Below are positions 9,961 through 21,318 of a stretch of DNA of 64,000 nt, one piece after another; within the stretch, counting starts at the first letter, position 1, and every line of letters begins with the position of its first letter. Under the pieces are notes generated by a model. The model ran no database searches. It was not told the DNA's origin and worked only from the letters and a program-made list of their open reading frames with translations. The stretch comes from Sporothrix humicola (lineage: Eukaryota > Ascomycota > Sordariomycetes > Ophiostomatales > Ophiostomataceae), in contig WNYE01000044.1 of assembly GCA_021396245.1 (NCBI GenBank), positions 1 through 64,000 on the forward strand. The letters are read 5' to 3'. Made by a program: the position numbers and the translations under genes.

Positions 9961-12613
9961 ATGGGTACCGGAAAGAAAGAGGCGGCTCGCCGCACCCGCG
10001 AGGGCAAGCAAAAGGATGGCAACATCAAGGTCAAGGGCGAGAACTTTTACCGTTCAGCAAGTAAGTTTTGATAGAGGACAAGAGATGGCGGGCTGGTCTA
10101 TGAAGCCATATGATGGCGGCCGTACCCGACGAAAACACGACTAACTCGTCCCAGAAAAGGTGAAGCAGCTGAACATGTTCAAGGAGGGCAAGGCCCAACG
10201 CGACAAAGACGGCAACATCACAAAAGCAGCCTCCTTCCAGAGCCGCGATATCCCCACGGCCGTCATCGAGCCCAACCGCAAATGGTTCCAGAACTCGCGT
10301 GTCATCAGCCAGGAGAGTCTGACGGCCTTCCGCAGCGCCATGGCCGAACAGGCAAAGGATCCCAACCGCTTCCTCCTCAAGAGCGCAAAACTGCCCATGT
10401 CCCTGATCCGCGACGAGACGTCCGCCACGAAGCAGAAGCCTGTTCTCTCCGACTCCTTTGCCGATGTCTTTGGCGACAAGGCCACGCGCAAGCGTGTCAC
10501 AATGAAGGATTTCAGCACGCTTGATGATCTGGCAGATACCGCACGGCAGAGCATGAAGTCGTTCAACGACCGCCGCTCGGCCCTTGTCCAGAACGGTCTG
10601 TTGAGTGCTGCTGCGGCAGCCAGCGAGGGTGTCGAGTCTGCCATCGTGGACAAGGCCCTCGACGAGCTCGACTATGTGCCGCCCGAGGTGGGCCACGAAG
10701 CCGCAGATAACGCGTCGGGTACACGGATGGAGCCCATCTTCAGCAAGGGCCAGAGCCGTCGTATCTGGAACGAGCTGTACCGGACAATCGACTCGTCCGA
10801 TGTCATCATCCACGTCCTCGACGCGCGTGATCCTATTGGCACGACTTGCCGCACCATCCAAGATTACATCAAGAACGACGCACCACATGTTAGTGTTACT
10901 CCTCTGTTTCCGTTTCTCTTTCTCTTTTTTTTTCTCTTTTCTTTTACTTGGTCATTGATACTGACTCGTCTAGAAACACCTCATCTACATTCTGAACAAG
11001 TGCGATCTTGTCCCATCAGGTGTTGCCGTAAGTCACTTTGCCTTTGCTTTATCTCTGCTCCATTTTGTCCTTATTTCCCCCACAATCGATCACCTTTCAC
11101 CCCCTTTAGACCATCCAGTGTGGTCCCCAATGTTCAAGTCAGGAAGCCTTTCACCGTCAAACATTTTGTTTGCGCCCATGTTAGGTTTGCGTTACAACGT
11201 TGGGAGATCGAAAATTTGGACTTCACAGCCCTTGGTCTTTTCATGTCCATTGTGCTGCATAATAGCTTCCGTCTTGGAAGTCTATCCGAAGTCCAGAGTT
11301 TGCATCGCTTTTGAGTTGAAACCCGCCGGCTGGAAAGTTACTTTCACGGGCCATCCAATAGCGGGATTTCTTAGTAGTGATACAGACATTTCCTCCCCTG
11401 TTTCCCTATTTCTCTCTATCCCTATTTCCTTATATTTATGTGCCGTTTACAGCACGTCAAATCTCTCTCTCTCTCCCTCTAGGGAGCGTTGCTCTAGCTG
11501 GCCAAGAACCCAACTAACACGCAACAGGCAAAATGGGTCAAGACGCTCCAAAAGACCGTCCCTACCTGCGCTTTCCGCGCATCCATCACAAATCCCTTTG
11601 GCAAGGGCTCCTTGATCTCTCTGCTGCGCCAGTTCTCGTCTCTGCACGCAGATCGCAAGCAGATCAGTGTCGGTCTTGTCGGCTACCCCAACGTCGGCAA
11701 GAGCTCTGTTCTGAACGCCCTCCTGGGCAAGAAGGCCTGCACAGTCGCTCCTGTGCCGGGTGAGACAAAGGTCTGGCAGTTTGTCCGTCTGATGAAGAGA
11801 ATCTACCTCATCGACTGCCCGGGTATCGTCCCGCCAGACTCCAGCGCTTCGCCCGAAGACATTCTCCTCCGCGGCGCCGTCCGTACTGAGAAGGTCTATA
11901 ACCCTGCACAATACATCTCCGCTGTCCTCAAGAAGACAAGGAAGCACCATCTTGCACGGACATACGAGCTCAACGACTGGACTGACGCCACCGATTTCCT
12001 GGATCAGCTGTCGCGGAAACGCGGTCGGTTGTTGGCTGGTGGCGATGCTGATGCTGACGGCATGGCTCGTATCGTTCTCAACGATTTCCTGCGCGGAAAG
12101 ATCCCGTGGTTCACGCCGCCGCCAGACTTGAGTCCCGAAGAGCAGAAGGAGGCCAGCCAAAAGGGCCGCACTCGCGATGAAGCTGCCAAGAAGCGGAAGC
12201 GCGACGAGGACGACAGCGAGGTTGCACCTGCTTTGGTCAAGGTTGCAGAGACTGAAGCTGCCACCGATGAGCAAAAGCCCGAAGCCGAAGCTGAGGCCGA
12301 GGCTGAGGCAGAAGATGCAGAGGGCGCCGAGGAGTTTGGCGGCTTCAACAGCGATAGCGCTCCCAGCGACTTCGGTTCCGACGAGGACGATATGATTTCT
12401 CTGGGCAGCATCAGTGACGAAGAGAGCGACTACGGCGACGCTGCTGAGGGTGCAGGCGTCGAAGGCGAGGACGACGATGAGGAAGGCGATGACGATGAGG
12501 ATGGTGATGATGTGGATGGAGCAGCCGAGCTTTCTAGTGCCGAGGAAGAAGAAGAGGACGAAGCACCTCCAGAGCCACAACAGAAGCCCAAGGCAAAGAG
12601 GCAAAAGAGGTAG
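9961..12613 (+). CDS. NOG2: Nucleolar GTP-binding protein 2 (pre-60S assembly GTPase)
   Basis: Four exons, 9961-10060, 10155-10888, 10974-11027 and 11528-12613, give 657 aa. Introns are 94, 85 and 500 bp. The N-terminal NGP1NT-type region (MGTGKKEAARRTREGKQ...) is followed by a circularly permuted GTPase. G4 (YILNKCDLVP) is carried by the 54-nt third exon, then TNPFGKGSLISLLRQF, G1 (GYPNVGKSS) and G3 (DCPG). The C-terminal 200 or so residues are acidic and Lys-rich low complexity, including an EAEAEAEAE run. Nog2/Nug2 is an essential GTPase of late pre-60S particles in the nucleus. The start is fixed by the conserved basic N-terminus. The third intron contains a snoRNA (separate entry). An open frame runs from exon 2 into the introns, so a naive model would misread the gene. 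Confidence 0.95.
11122..11387 (+). ncRNA. snR191: Intron-encoded H/ACA snoRNA, snR191-like
   Basis: The element lies in the 500-bp third intron of NOG2. 5' hairpin: lower stem CCCAATGTT (11126-11134) pairs fully with AACGTTGGG (11196-11204), with one G-U. The left guide is AGTCA (11137-11141) and the right guide GTTAC (11191-11195). An upper stem, GGAAGCCT with AGGTTTGC, closes the pocket. Immediately after comes AGATCGA (11205-11211) in the H-box place, exactly 14 nt from the start of the right guide. The two guides match LSU rRNA GUAAC-U-A-UGACU, that is yeast U2258. 3' part: stem ATCGCT/AGTGAT (11304-11309/11376-11381) abuts ACA at 11382-11384, giving a mature end near 11387 and a length of about 266 nt. 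Yeast snR191, about 274 nt, is hosted in the NOG2 intron and guides Psi2258 and Psi2260. The H box departs from ANANNA at its last position. The ends are estimates. Confidence 0.85.
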
Positions 12614-13331
12614 TTCCTGCAAGGAAAATAAAAATAAAAAATACACCCGGTCGACAAAGATCGCCGGCACGATTTTGACGATCAAAAAATAGTCCCATAT
12701 GCTCCATAAATGTGAATCAATCTAAAAGACACTGCGAGATACATGAGACACCCCCGCAGTTCCAACGAGTCTCTAGCCAGATGCTCGTCGTGAAATCAAT
12801 CTTTGATGCTGCTGTGATGCTATTGATGATGATTACATAATACATATATGGACGAGGCTACGATGAAAGACCCACTCAAGACTCTTTCACGTGACCTCGC
12901 TGGCTAGTCACTAGCCCCACTTGCACAGAACGCGACACCTGCTTGGAACTTCTATTCAGATTCACGATTTAATAATTTCTCTCCCCCGACACCATCGCCT
13001 TGCCACCGACCGCATTTCTATCAGCCTTCGAGCGACCCTTCCACCAGCCTTTCGCTCGCTTCACGATTTATCGCCAAATATCCATCGACTTTATCACTTT
13101 TTAGTCACATACAGGTCACAGCTTGCGACACGGCGAGCGCGTGACGCTGTGACTTTCCCCTTATTCATTCCAAAAACCAAAGCCGAGTTTGCGCAAACGG
13201 CGAACGACGACAACTGCCATGATTTGAGGCAGTCCATCACTCTCGCGCGATCCACCATTGGGGGAAGAGAAAGAGATCTTATTTCCTGCGCCTAGAAGCA
13301 ACAGCGCGACGACAACAACAAAGCCGCAAAG
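12614..13331. other. Intergenic region, NOG2 3' end / TAF1 promoter
   Basis: These 718 bp lie between tandem genes. They hold the NOG2 3' UTR (A-rich AAAATAAAAATAAAAAAT shortly after the stop) and the TAF1 upstream region. No extra gene is seen. Confidence 0.6.
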
Positions 13332-16300
13332 ATGCCGGCCGCGGCGGAAACTGCGGAGCGGGGGTTCACTTCGTTGAACGAGGATGACTGGAAGCGCACC
13401 GCCAACGAAGATGACGAGGCCATCATGAGCCTGCTCAGCGGGAGCCAGCAGGGCACCGAGGGCGGCGGGCTTCCGGCAGATCTGCTCAACATCAAGTTCA
13501 GCCAAGAAGGCAAAGCCGACGATGCCGAAGACTACGAAGACATTAGCGACGACGACCTCCCCGAAGAAGAAGAGACGAGCGGCCCGTCTGTCGAAGTGCC
13601 AGGGCTGACAGACGACGCCGGCACGAGCCACGAGACGGACGATCTGTTTGGCGACGATCTGGGTTCGCCTACGCACGATGACCCTTTTCCAGCGTCTCCT
13701 GAGGCTGGCAAAGAAGAAGGCGCTGCAGACAAGGACGGAGACGCGGCCAACGGCGTATCTGTCTCGAAGGACAAGGAAGACGATATGGACGACAGCAGAA
13801 GCGACCAAGCCGCCGGCCGCTCGCCCTCTCCAACACCAAACGACCCGTATATCGTCACGGACAGCGATCGCGCGCTCAACTTCCCCGAAGACTATGGCCA
13901 CGACACAACGAACCAAGATCCCAATATTCCACCCGTTGCCGAGAACTTGATGGACCTTGTCAAGATGGCGTTCCCGTCGTTTGAAAAGGGCAAGATCCTC
14001 AACTTCAACGAGCAGCTGGCACCGAAACCGCTATACCTCACCGAAAAGAAGCCGGCCAAGCCGCCAAAGCCACTGGTTCCGACGAAGCTGAGCCTCGAGT
14101 TCGAAGCCGACCAAGAGAAGCTGTTCCGCATCCCAGGAACAGCCCAGCCGACCATCCAGCAACAAGTCAACAACGCCACAACACGGGGTTTCGTGTCCCT
14201 CTTGCAGCCAAAGTTGCAAGACCAGGACAACGGCAATATCTTCCGCGATCCGTTTGGCGACGAAGACGACGACGAGAATACACCTGTGGGCGGCTTCCTG
14301 CTAAAGGACTTTGCCATTGCCTGTGCCGACTGGGACGACATTATCGGCCTGCCGACACCGCCAGCCGAAGACAACTCGTCCATGGCGCTGGTACCGGCAG
14401 GGAAATACAAACGGGCGGCGGATAATGACGAGCAGGACGAGTGGGAGCGCGAGATTCTTGGGTCAGCTGCGGCGGGTCAGGCAAAGCGGCGAAAGGTGAT
14501 TGCCGAGCCCGGCTTGCCTGTTCTTCCGCGCTATGTCGCACCCAGTTTCGACTCCTACCAAGAAGCCACGTCTCGCGCATCGAAACGGGTGTATCTGGAC
14601 ATGTCAGACTACAGGCTTCTGCTGGACGACGGAGAGAATGACCGCGACCCAAAGCGCGCCAAGCTGACAGCGCAAAAGCGCATGCCAAACGGCCGCCTCG
14701 TCCGCAGCCTTGCGTCGCGCTTCAACTACTCCAACGACCAGGCTTACGAGATGCTCAAGGAGAACCACCAGCACCGCGTGCGTGCCCAACACAGCAACAT
14801 CCAGGTCGAACACAGTCTGCCGGCGCTCAAGCTGCTGTGGCCGTATTATGCCATAACACGGTATGGCCCCGAGCCACACGACTACCATCGGCCGCAGCTC
14901 AAGGTCAACAAGGGCATGGGCTTCTCTGTGCACCTGACCAAGCTGCGCAAGGTGGCCAAGCGCGAGTGGAAGCACAAGAAGATCCAGGAGACGTTTGCGC
15001 GGTCCAAGGATCTCTCGCTGGGCGACAATTCGACGGCCGTGCTCTTCGAATACTGCGAGGAAATCCCGACAGTCCTGTCCAACTTTGGCATGGGCAACAA
15101 GATCATCAACTACTACCGCCGCAAGTCCAAGGGCGACGAGGAAAAGCCAGCCAAGCCCGACCTAGGCGAGCTGTCGTTCCTGCTGCCCGAGGACAAGTCG
15201 CCCTTCTCCAACTTTGGCACAGTCGACCCGGGCGAGATGGTGCCCACGCTGCACAATCCCATGTCGCATGCGCCCATCTTTAAGCACCAGTCGCGGCCGA
15301 CCGATTTCCTGTTTGGCCGCACCCACACCAGCCAGGACGGCACCTCCTACTACCTGCGCAAGATCGACCAGCTGTTTGTCGTCGGCCAGACATTCCCGCT
15401 CGCTGAAGTGCCCGGCCCGCATTCTCGCAAGGTTACTGCCCTCAGCAAGAACCGGCTCAAGATGGTGGCGTACCGCATTATCTCGCGCAACGGGTCTGTC
15501 TCGCTGTCCGAGATCACGGCCCACGTCAAGGACTCCAACGACGCCCAGAACCGGCAAAAGCTCAAGGAGTTCCTGCACTACGACAAGGAAACCAAGACGT
15601 GGGGCCTCAAGGCCAACGACACGCTGATGGACCTTGCCACGATCAACAGCATGATCAAGCCGGACGAGGTTTGTCTGCACGACGCCATGCAAGTCGGTCA
15701 GAACGAACTGTCGCAGAACGGCTACCAGCTGGACGACAATGCTGCGCTGGACGACGTGGACGACGAAAACGACAAGGAGAGCCTGGCCATGAACATGGTG
15801 CCCTGGAAGACGACCAAGTCGTTTATCGATGCCTGTGCCGGCAAGGCGATGCTCCAGCTGCACGGTGCTGGCGACCCGACGGGCCGCGGCCTTGGCTTCA
15901 GTTTTATTCGGACTTCGATGAAGGGCGGCTTTATGGGTGCCATCCAAGGTCCCTCGGCGACGTCAGCCGATGCCATGGAGCGTGAGCGGAAAGCCAACAA
16001 CGGCCACATGTACAATGTCAAAAAGCAGGATGCCCTGTACAACGACGCGATCCGCAAGATCTGGGCGTCGCAGCGTGCCACGCTTGAGGACGCCACGGCG
16101 CACGACGACGAGGATGTGCAGCCGCAGGACGACGAGGATGACCGCTTCAATGCCGCCAAGGAGGCGCCGACGCCGGCTGCTGCTCATGCCCACAATGACG
16201 ATAGTGTCAGTCAGTTCAGCAAGCCCAGCATGTCGGTGGCGCCCGAGAAGCGCAAGCTTCGCATCGTGCGTACATACCGTGACCCCAAGACGGGCCAGTC

Positions 16301-16859
16301 GTACACCAAGACGGAGATTGTCCACGACGCCGGCGTGATTGCGCAGTATATGAGACAGCGCGCATCGCTCGACATGGAAAAGATTGAGTACGTATATGTG
16401 GATGTTTCCTGTTCGTATTATATTCAAACAGCCTACTAACTCTTGCAGCCCCTACTCGGTCAAGCCGACTGGTAACCAGGACTACGATCGTGTGCTCATG
16501 CAACGTCTCGAAACCGAAGAGGCTCGACTCAACAGGAACAAAGAACGTCGGCATGCTCGCGAGAAGCAAAAGGCCTTACAGCAGCAGATCCACGACGGAG
16601 ACCCAGACTCACCTGCACCGTCCGTGGAGCGTGGAGGCACGACCAGAAAGTGCGCAAACTGCGGTCTCCAGGGCCACATCAAGACAAACAAGAAGTATGT
16701 CCATCTCTATCTCTTTTTTCAAGGGTTTGTCCTATGCAACTGTACTAACAAGCCAGGCTCTGTCCGATGCTTAACGGCCAGTGGAAGACTGACAAAACGG
16801 CCGAGGAAGGTGGCTTTGGTGTTTACAACGCCCCTGACGGCCTGTCCGGCCCTGCATAG
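13332..16859 (+). CDS. TAF1: Transcription initiation factor TFIID subunit 1
   Basis: Three exons, 13332-16387, 16449-16694 and 16757-16859, give 1134 aa. The N-terminal 270 or so residues are acidic and disordered. The central TAF1 (DUF3591-type) domain runs from about 480 to 960 and includes LLWPYYAITRYGPEP, RPTDFLFGRTHTS, YYLRKIDQLFVVGQTFP and a winged-helix stretch (KMVAYRIISRNGSVSLSEI). A CCHC zinc knuckle (CANCGLQGHIKTNKKLC, CX2CX4HX7C, about 1087-1103) spans the last splice junction, which confirms the third exon. No bromodomains follow, as in yeast TAF1, where Bdf1 supplies them separately. The protein is the scaffold of TFIID in the nucleus and binds TBP through its N-terminus. The first in-frame ATG is used. 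Confidence 0.95.
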
Positions 16860-18400
16860 AAGTGGTGCACAGGGAAACTCTAAAGCCAGCGGGTTATTCT
16901 CGCCTTTCCTTCCCCTTTCTCCTCCCTCTACTTCCCATTTCTTCCCTTCCCCCCCTTCGCCCTCTACTTTGTCTTGTTTCGACAAATTGTACTCTATCTG
17001 ATGGCGTTGATCCCGTCCTCTTTCTTTTCCCTCTCTTTTCTGTATTTCGTTTTACTTTTCACTTTTCACTTTTTACCCTGCAGCGTGATGACAAAATATT
17101 CGGGGCTATGGGTTTTGGCGTTTTACGGAGCATACCCTCTCTGAGGCTACAGAGACTATTATTATATATAATTTATTTATTCACCATATTTGCACTTTGT
17201 AAACCAAGCATTTTGGCCAATCATAGAGTGTCCCGTCACAGCCACTATGTCTCCCACCACCCCTCTCAAGTAGATGCCCTTCTTCTTTTGTCGATCTGGC
17301 GCAAGGCTGGCGACAAGCCCACCTGTTAGATGTAAATGTGGCGAGGCTGGCTCATTGTTCAAGGAAATGCAAAAAAAGAGCAAAAGGCGGGCCTTGCCCA
17401 CGGGCCCTTCTGCGACTGCCTGGCCCTTCTAGCCAAACTCTCGGGGATGTCCCTGCCTGCCACATCCTGACACATTCCAAAGAGGAAAGCCGGTCCCTCA
17501 AAGATCAGACTCACGTTCGTCACGGTCGTTCTTTCCTCTGATATTTTCGTCCCTTCCGTCCCGTCTTTCTCCCTTTCATGAATTTACACTTTATATTTTG
17601 CGTGTTCTCGTTTGTTGTCTGTTGCCATCCAAACGACACCCGAAGACGCTTGTTTCAAGGGGATTCGGCACACGGCCGCCACCTGCGAGGAGAAGTAAGA
17701 TCGTGTAAGAGCATTATCCCTAGTCTCCGCGTCTCGCGAGAGCTCCATTGTGATGGCGCAAAAAAACATCCCTTTGGAGAAGGTTTTACTCAAAGTCTCT
17801 GTCAACTTTTCGGCGCAAAACCATCACCAGACGGCACTCAAATGCCAAGATATTGATTTCCAAAATAGATATCTCGACTCGTTGAGAGAGAGAGAAAAGT
17901 AAAAATAGGTCGAGCAGTTTACGACGAACCACGGTTGGTCTTTTCAAAGCTTGATGTTGTTGTCTATTTTTTTTCTAGGTCTAGTAATTTTCACATATTG
18001 TCATATCATTCTATCCACCCATAGCAACCAAACATTGCATTGTGGATGTGATGTCTTGATGATTGAGAAAAGCAATCTTGAAATGTTGACGTTGAAGTTG
18101 CTTCCTTCCTTGTTAATGGACTGTCTGCGCCTGTGATTGGCCGGAACTCTGGCGCTTAACACGTTCTGCGCCCCACTAGGGAAAAGAGTGGGCCAATTAG
18201 CCCGGAAAATGCCTCGTATGGTTGGAAAAGAAACGCAAGGCAGGGAAGGAAACACGCTTCACGCATGGCGCACCTGCCTCGTCTGCTCCTTCCCTTCTGC
18301 CTGGCACCACCCCGCCCGCCTGCCAGTCGTGCTACAACAGCGTTACTGGTCGCTCCTGCCTCGCAGGGGACGCTATTGTGTTGGACTGAAGACCCTCGAT

Positions 18401-18422
18401 CTATTTTTAGATCTATTTTTAG
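18401..18422. promoter_or_regulatory. Tandem pair of MEF2/Rlm1-type boxes
   Basis: CTATTTTTAG occurs at 18401-18410 and again at 18413-18422, as part of a 12-bp direct repeat. Both copies fit CTA(A/T)4TAG, the known Rlm1/MEF2 MADS site, and also TAWWWWTAGM, the RlmA box. The pair lies 4.7 kb upstream of the RLM1 start. Function is inferred. Confidence 0.5.
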
Positions 18423-19164
18423 ATCAGAACGACAACAAACACTTCTTGTAAACCCTGTGCAGCATTCCCAGCCTTTTGACGTCGATTCTTGGATTTTTGG
18501 ATTATCAAGGTTCTGAGGTTGTATTTCGCGTCAAAAGCTATCCTGGTGAGCTTTTACAAATGGCTCGCCAATTTTTCCGCAAGTGTGGGGGGCATTAACT
18601 CTTTATTCTCTTTTACCGCGAAAGCCTTTTTGTCTTTTGCCTTTTTAGCACCCTTGCTACAGCTCAAAAAGCGAGTGCTTGTATGGAGTAATTTCTTGCA
18701 ATTTGTATCTTCTTTCATTGCCCTGCCAGGTATTGAACAAAGAAAGGAGGCCTTCCCTTAAGCTTACACGTTTTATTGCAGAAAGCTTCTTGGTAGAGAT
18801 CGCCAAGATAGACAAAGATCCTCCCTTTTTTGACCAGGGAAGCTTTCGCTGTTGCATCTGTCGCATGATTTCGGGACAGAGCGGTCAATCAAGGACGGGA
18901 GCATAACATTACACAGTAAGTCGCAATGGAGCAAGGTTCCAGGAAAACGTCAAGGTCCACGTTCATGTCCACGTAGCTAATTTGCGAGTACAGACCGCTT
19001 GTTTCCACTGATTTTCGTTTCTCCTTTTTGTCCTTTATGCATAGTCGTAGCATCTCCGCTTCTTTGCCAGCCCGGGAGTCAGAACTAGTAGACCGAGTGT
19101 GTTGGTTGTTGGTGCTCGAGAAATCTCCTTGCATTCAATCCAGATTAGCCGCGGCCGCAGACTC

Positions 19165-19196
19165 GAAAAGATGAAAAGACGAAAAGACGAAAAGAC
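19165..19196. repeat. 8-bp minisatellite, four copies
   Basis: GAAAAGAT is followed by three exact copies of GAAAAGAC. It lies in the long intergenic region upstream of RLM1. Confidence 0.85.
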
Positions 19197-21308
19197 GACG
19201 CAACGTTGAGAATAGGCGGCGTGCGGAAACGGAGTAATATTTCGTCCACCTCGTCCAATTCTTCCATATCTGCCTCCCAATTCTACCCATTATTTTATCC
19301 CCATTCTACCCAGACTTTCAGGCCGCCTGTTGGTTGGCCCGGGTCTGCATCTCGGCCTGGTCTGTTGGTTCGTCGCCCGGCAAACATCGTCTTTATATGT
19401 ATGCGGATGTATGTAATGTGTGTAAAATGTATGCGTTATTACCAACAGACTAATGATAAAGGGCCGTGGGTTCAGATATTTGCCAGGTCCGTCGGGGCTG
19501 TAGGCTGGATCATCAGACAATCGACAGGATCGTCATTTGGGAAACACTCGCACAGAATTGTTTATCACGGACCAGCTAGGGCTGTCTAAAATGCTCCCCA
19601 GGTCCTTCGACGTGGTACACGACACACGTACACAGTAGGGCAGCGGCGTTTTTCCCCTGCAAAGTTCCCAGCAGCAGTGCAATGTCGCCCGTTTCGTCTG
19701 GACCACGTGTGTGACCACAAATACGCCTGGTGGCGGTGTTTGCCTGTTTCGAGGCTTGCTGGCGTCAGGGCCCGACAATTCGCAGGTACAGGAAACGGAG
19801 CAGAGACACCTTACACAACAGCACGAAGAAACATGTGGGCCAGACAGCATGGCATGAAAATGTCTCGTCTGTTCGTTCCGTTCATGGACAGGGATCTGTA
19901 TTCGGGGCCCATTGCGATCCCGGTGATGCTTGTGTTGTCCATTCTTTCGATTTTTCTTCGCTTTTCGTTTTTCGTTCCAATGTGTCGTCTCGGTCTCGCG
20001 TTTGATTTGCCAGTGCAGCAATCTCGTCATCAGTTCTGTTTCGAGGTCATATGGGTATTGGGATTGAAAGTAAACATGTCTGTTGGTGATTTGGAAACGG
20101 TAAACTGCTCGCAGGATAATCCAGCCAAAATATACAGCCAATATGGCCATAATATGGCATATATCCAGGACCGTGCATACCAACAGACTCGGTCAGTCAA
20201 GGGTGAGATAGGGCCGGGCACGAAAGACAGGCTCGCCGTTTCTTCCGCATATTGGGGATGCTACCGGAGAGGCAGAAATGTGCCAGATAAACGCTCGGCA
20301 TCCAGCTGAAGAAACAAGGCAGGGGAAAAGGACACAAAAAGAGGCTCGGCGCCAGGTCCCTGACTATCAATTGATGTACTTCACGTACCTGCATACACCT
20401 CGCACAGGCACAGCCGCGACGGGCCAGAACACGCAGGAAATGGGCTGAAGATGTTATTCACACCAGGATGTGACCTGCATTTTTGTTGGACCATGAAGTC
20501 GTTGAAGTGCTAATCGATGAGGCTGCGTGGTGGCCGTGGTCGCAATGTCTCGTCCTGTGCCTGAATGTGCCTGACTTGTGTGTCTGGATAGCCGGGTAAA
20601 GCAAGGGCCTGCAAGAAGAAGAAGAATCCTCCGATGCAGGTCAAAAGCATTCAAAGAAGCAAAAGTGAAGACTGAGCATTGCTGGACAGCCCAGCCGCAC
20701 CTGTCTGTCGTCTGGATGCACGGCTGCACAGGTACACAGCCCTGCCACTCCGCTGCGCCGTTGCGGGAACGGGAACTGATCGTACTGGCGGCTAAGGCGA
20801 GAGCAAAAGAAAGTACCTCGCGGATTGGAGAGCGAAGCGAAGAAACGCAGAAACGAAGAAACGGCCAGCACACCCTCTTGCCCTTCCTTCCTGTTGCCAG
20901 CCGACCCTTCGTTCCTGCTGATTTTTGGACTTTGGTTTTTGTCTATTGCTTCTTTGCTCTTTCCTGCTGGCTATCTGTGTCGCTCTTGCCTACCCGGGCT
21001 CCGCTTGCACCTGCCTGCCATTTCGCGTTTTATCCTCTTAGATTGCTGCGCTGCACACTCGCTCTTTCCTCCTCATCCTCGACTGCACCAATCGTTCTTG
21101 CCCGTCGCAGTTCTCTCCCCCTCTTTTTGTTTTTCTGTTTTTTTTTATGTGCGTGTGCTTACCCTCTTTTGTTTTTCTGTTGTCCATCGATCCTTCCTCC
21201 GCTTATCCCTTCTCGCCAGGCCCCTCTCCCAAAATTTCCCTTAACATCTCCACCACTCCCACCTTTCCCTTTTTTCTCAACTCCCCAATCTTCATCCTCG
21301 ACCAAGAG

Positions 21309-21318
21309 TTATTTTTAG
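21309..21318. promoter_or_regulatory. Single MEF2-type site upstream of RLM1
   Basis: TTATTTTTAG fits YTA(A/T)4TAR and the RlmA-type TAWWWWTAGM (next base A). It lies 1.8 kb before the RLM1 ATG. A single match of this kind can occur by chance. Confidence 0.3.

Noticed and set aside
11337..11345. GTTACTTTC in the NOG2 intron, complementary (with G-U) to rRNA GGGAGUAAC
   Set aside because: It lies inside a local GAAAG/CTTTC hairpin and has no H or ACA box at the right distance. The pocket at 11137-11195 explains the same target better.
12824..12835. ATGATGA C-box-like motif in the NOG2 3' UTR
   Set aside because: No CTGA follows at snoRNA distance.
17085..17144. GTGATGA followed by CTGA 49 nt later, in the TAF1 3' region
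   Set aside because: The spacing is short, there is no good terminal stem, and no recognisable target.
19791..19803. GGAAACGGAGCAG, identical to the apical part of SRP RNA helix 8 in animals
   Set aside because: The flanks do not form the helix-8 stem (a mismatch inside the short upper stem) and no Alu-domain-like sequence is nearby. Treated as coincidence.
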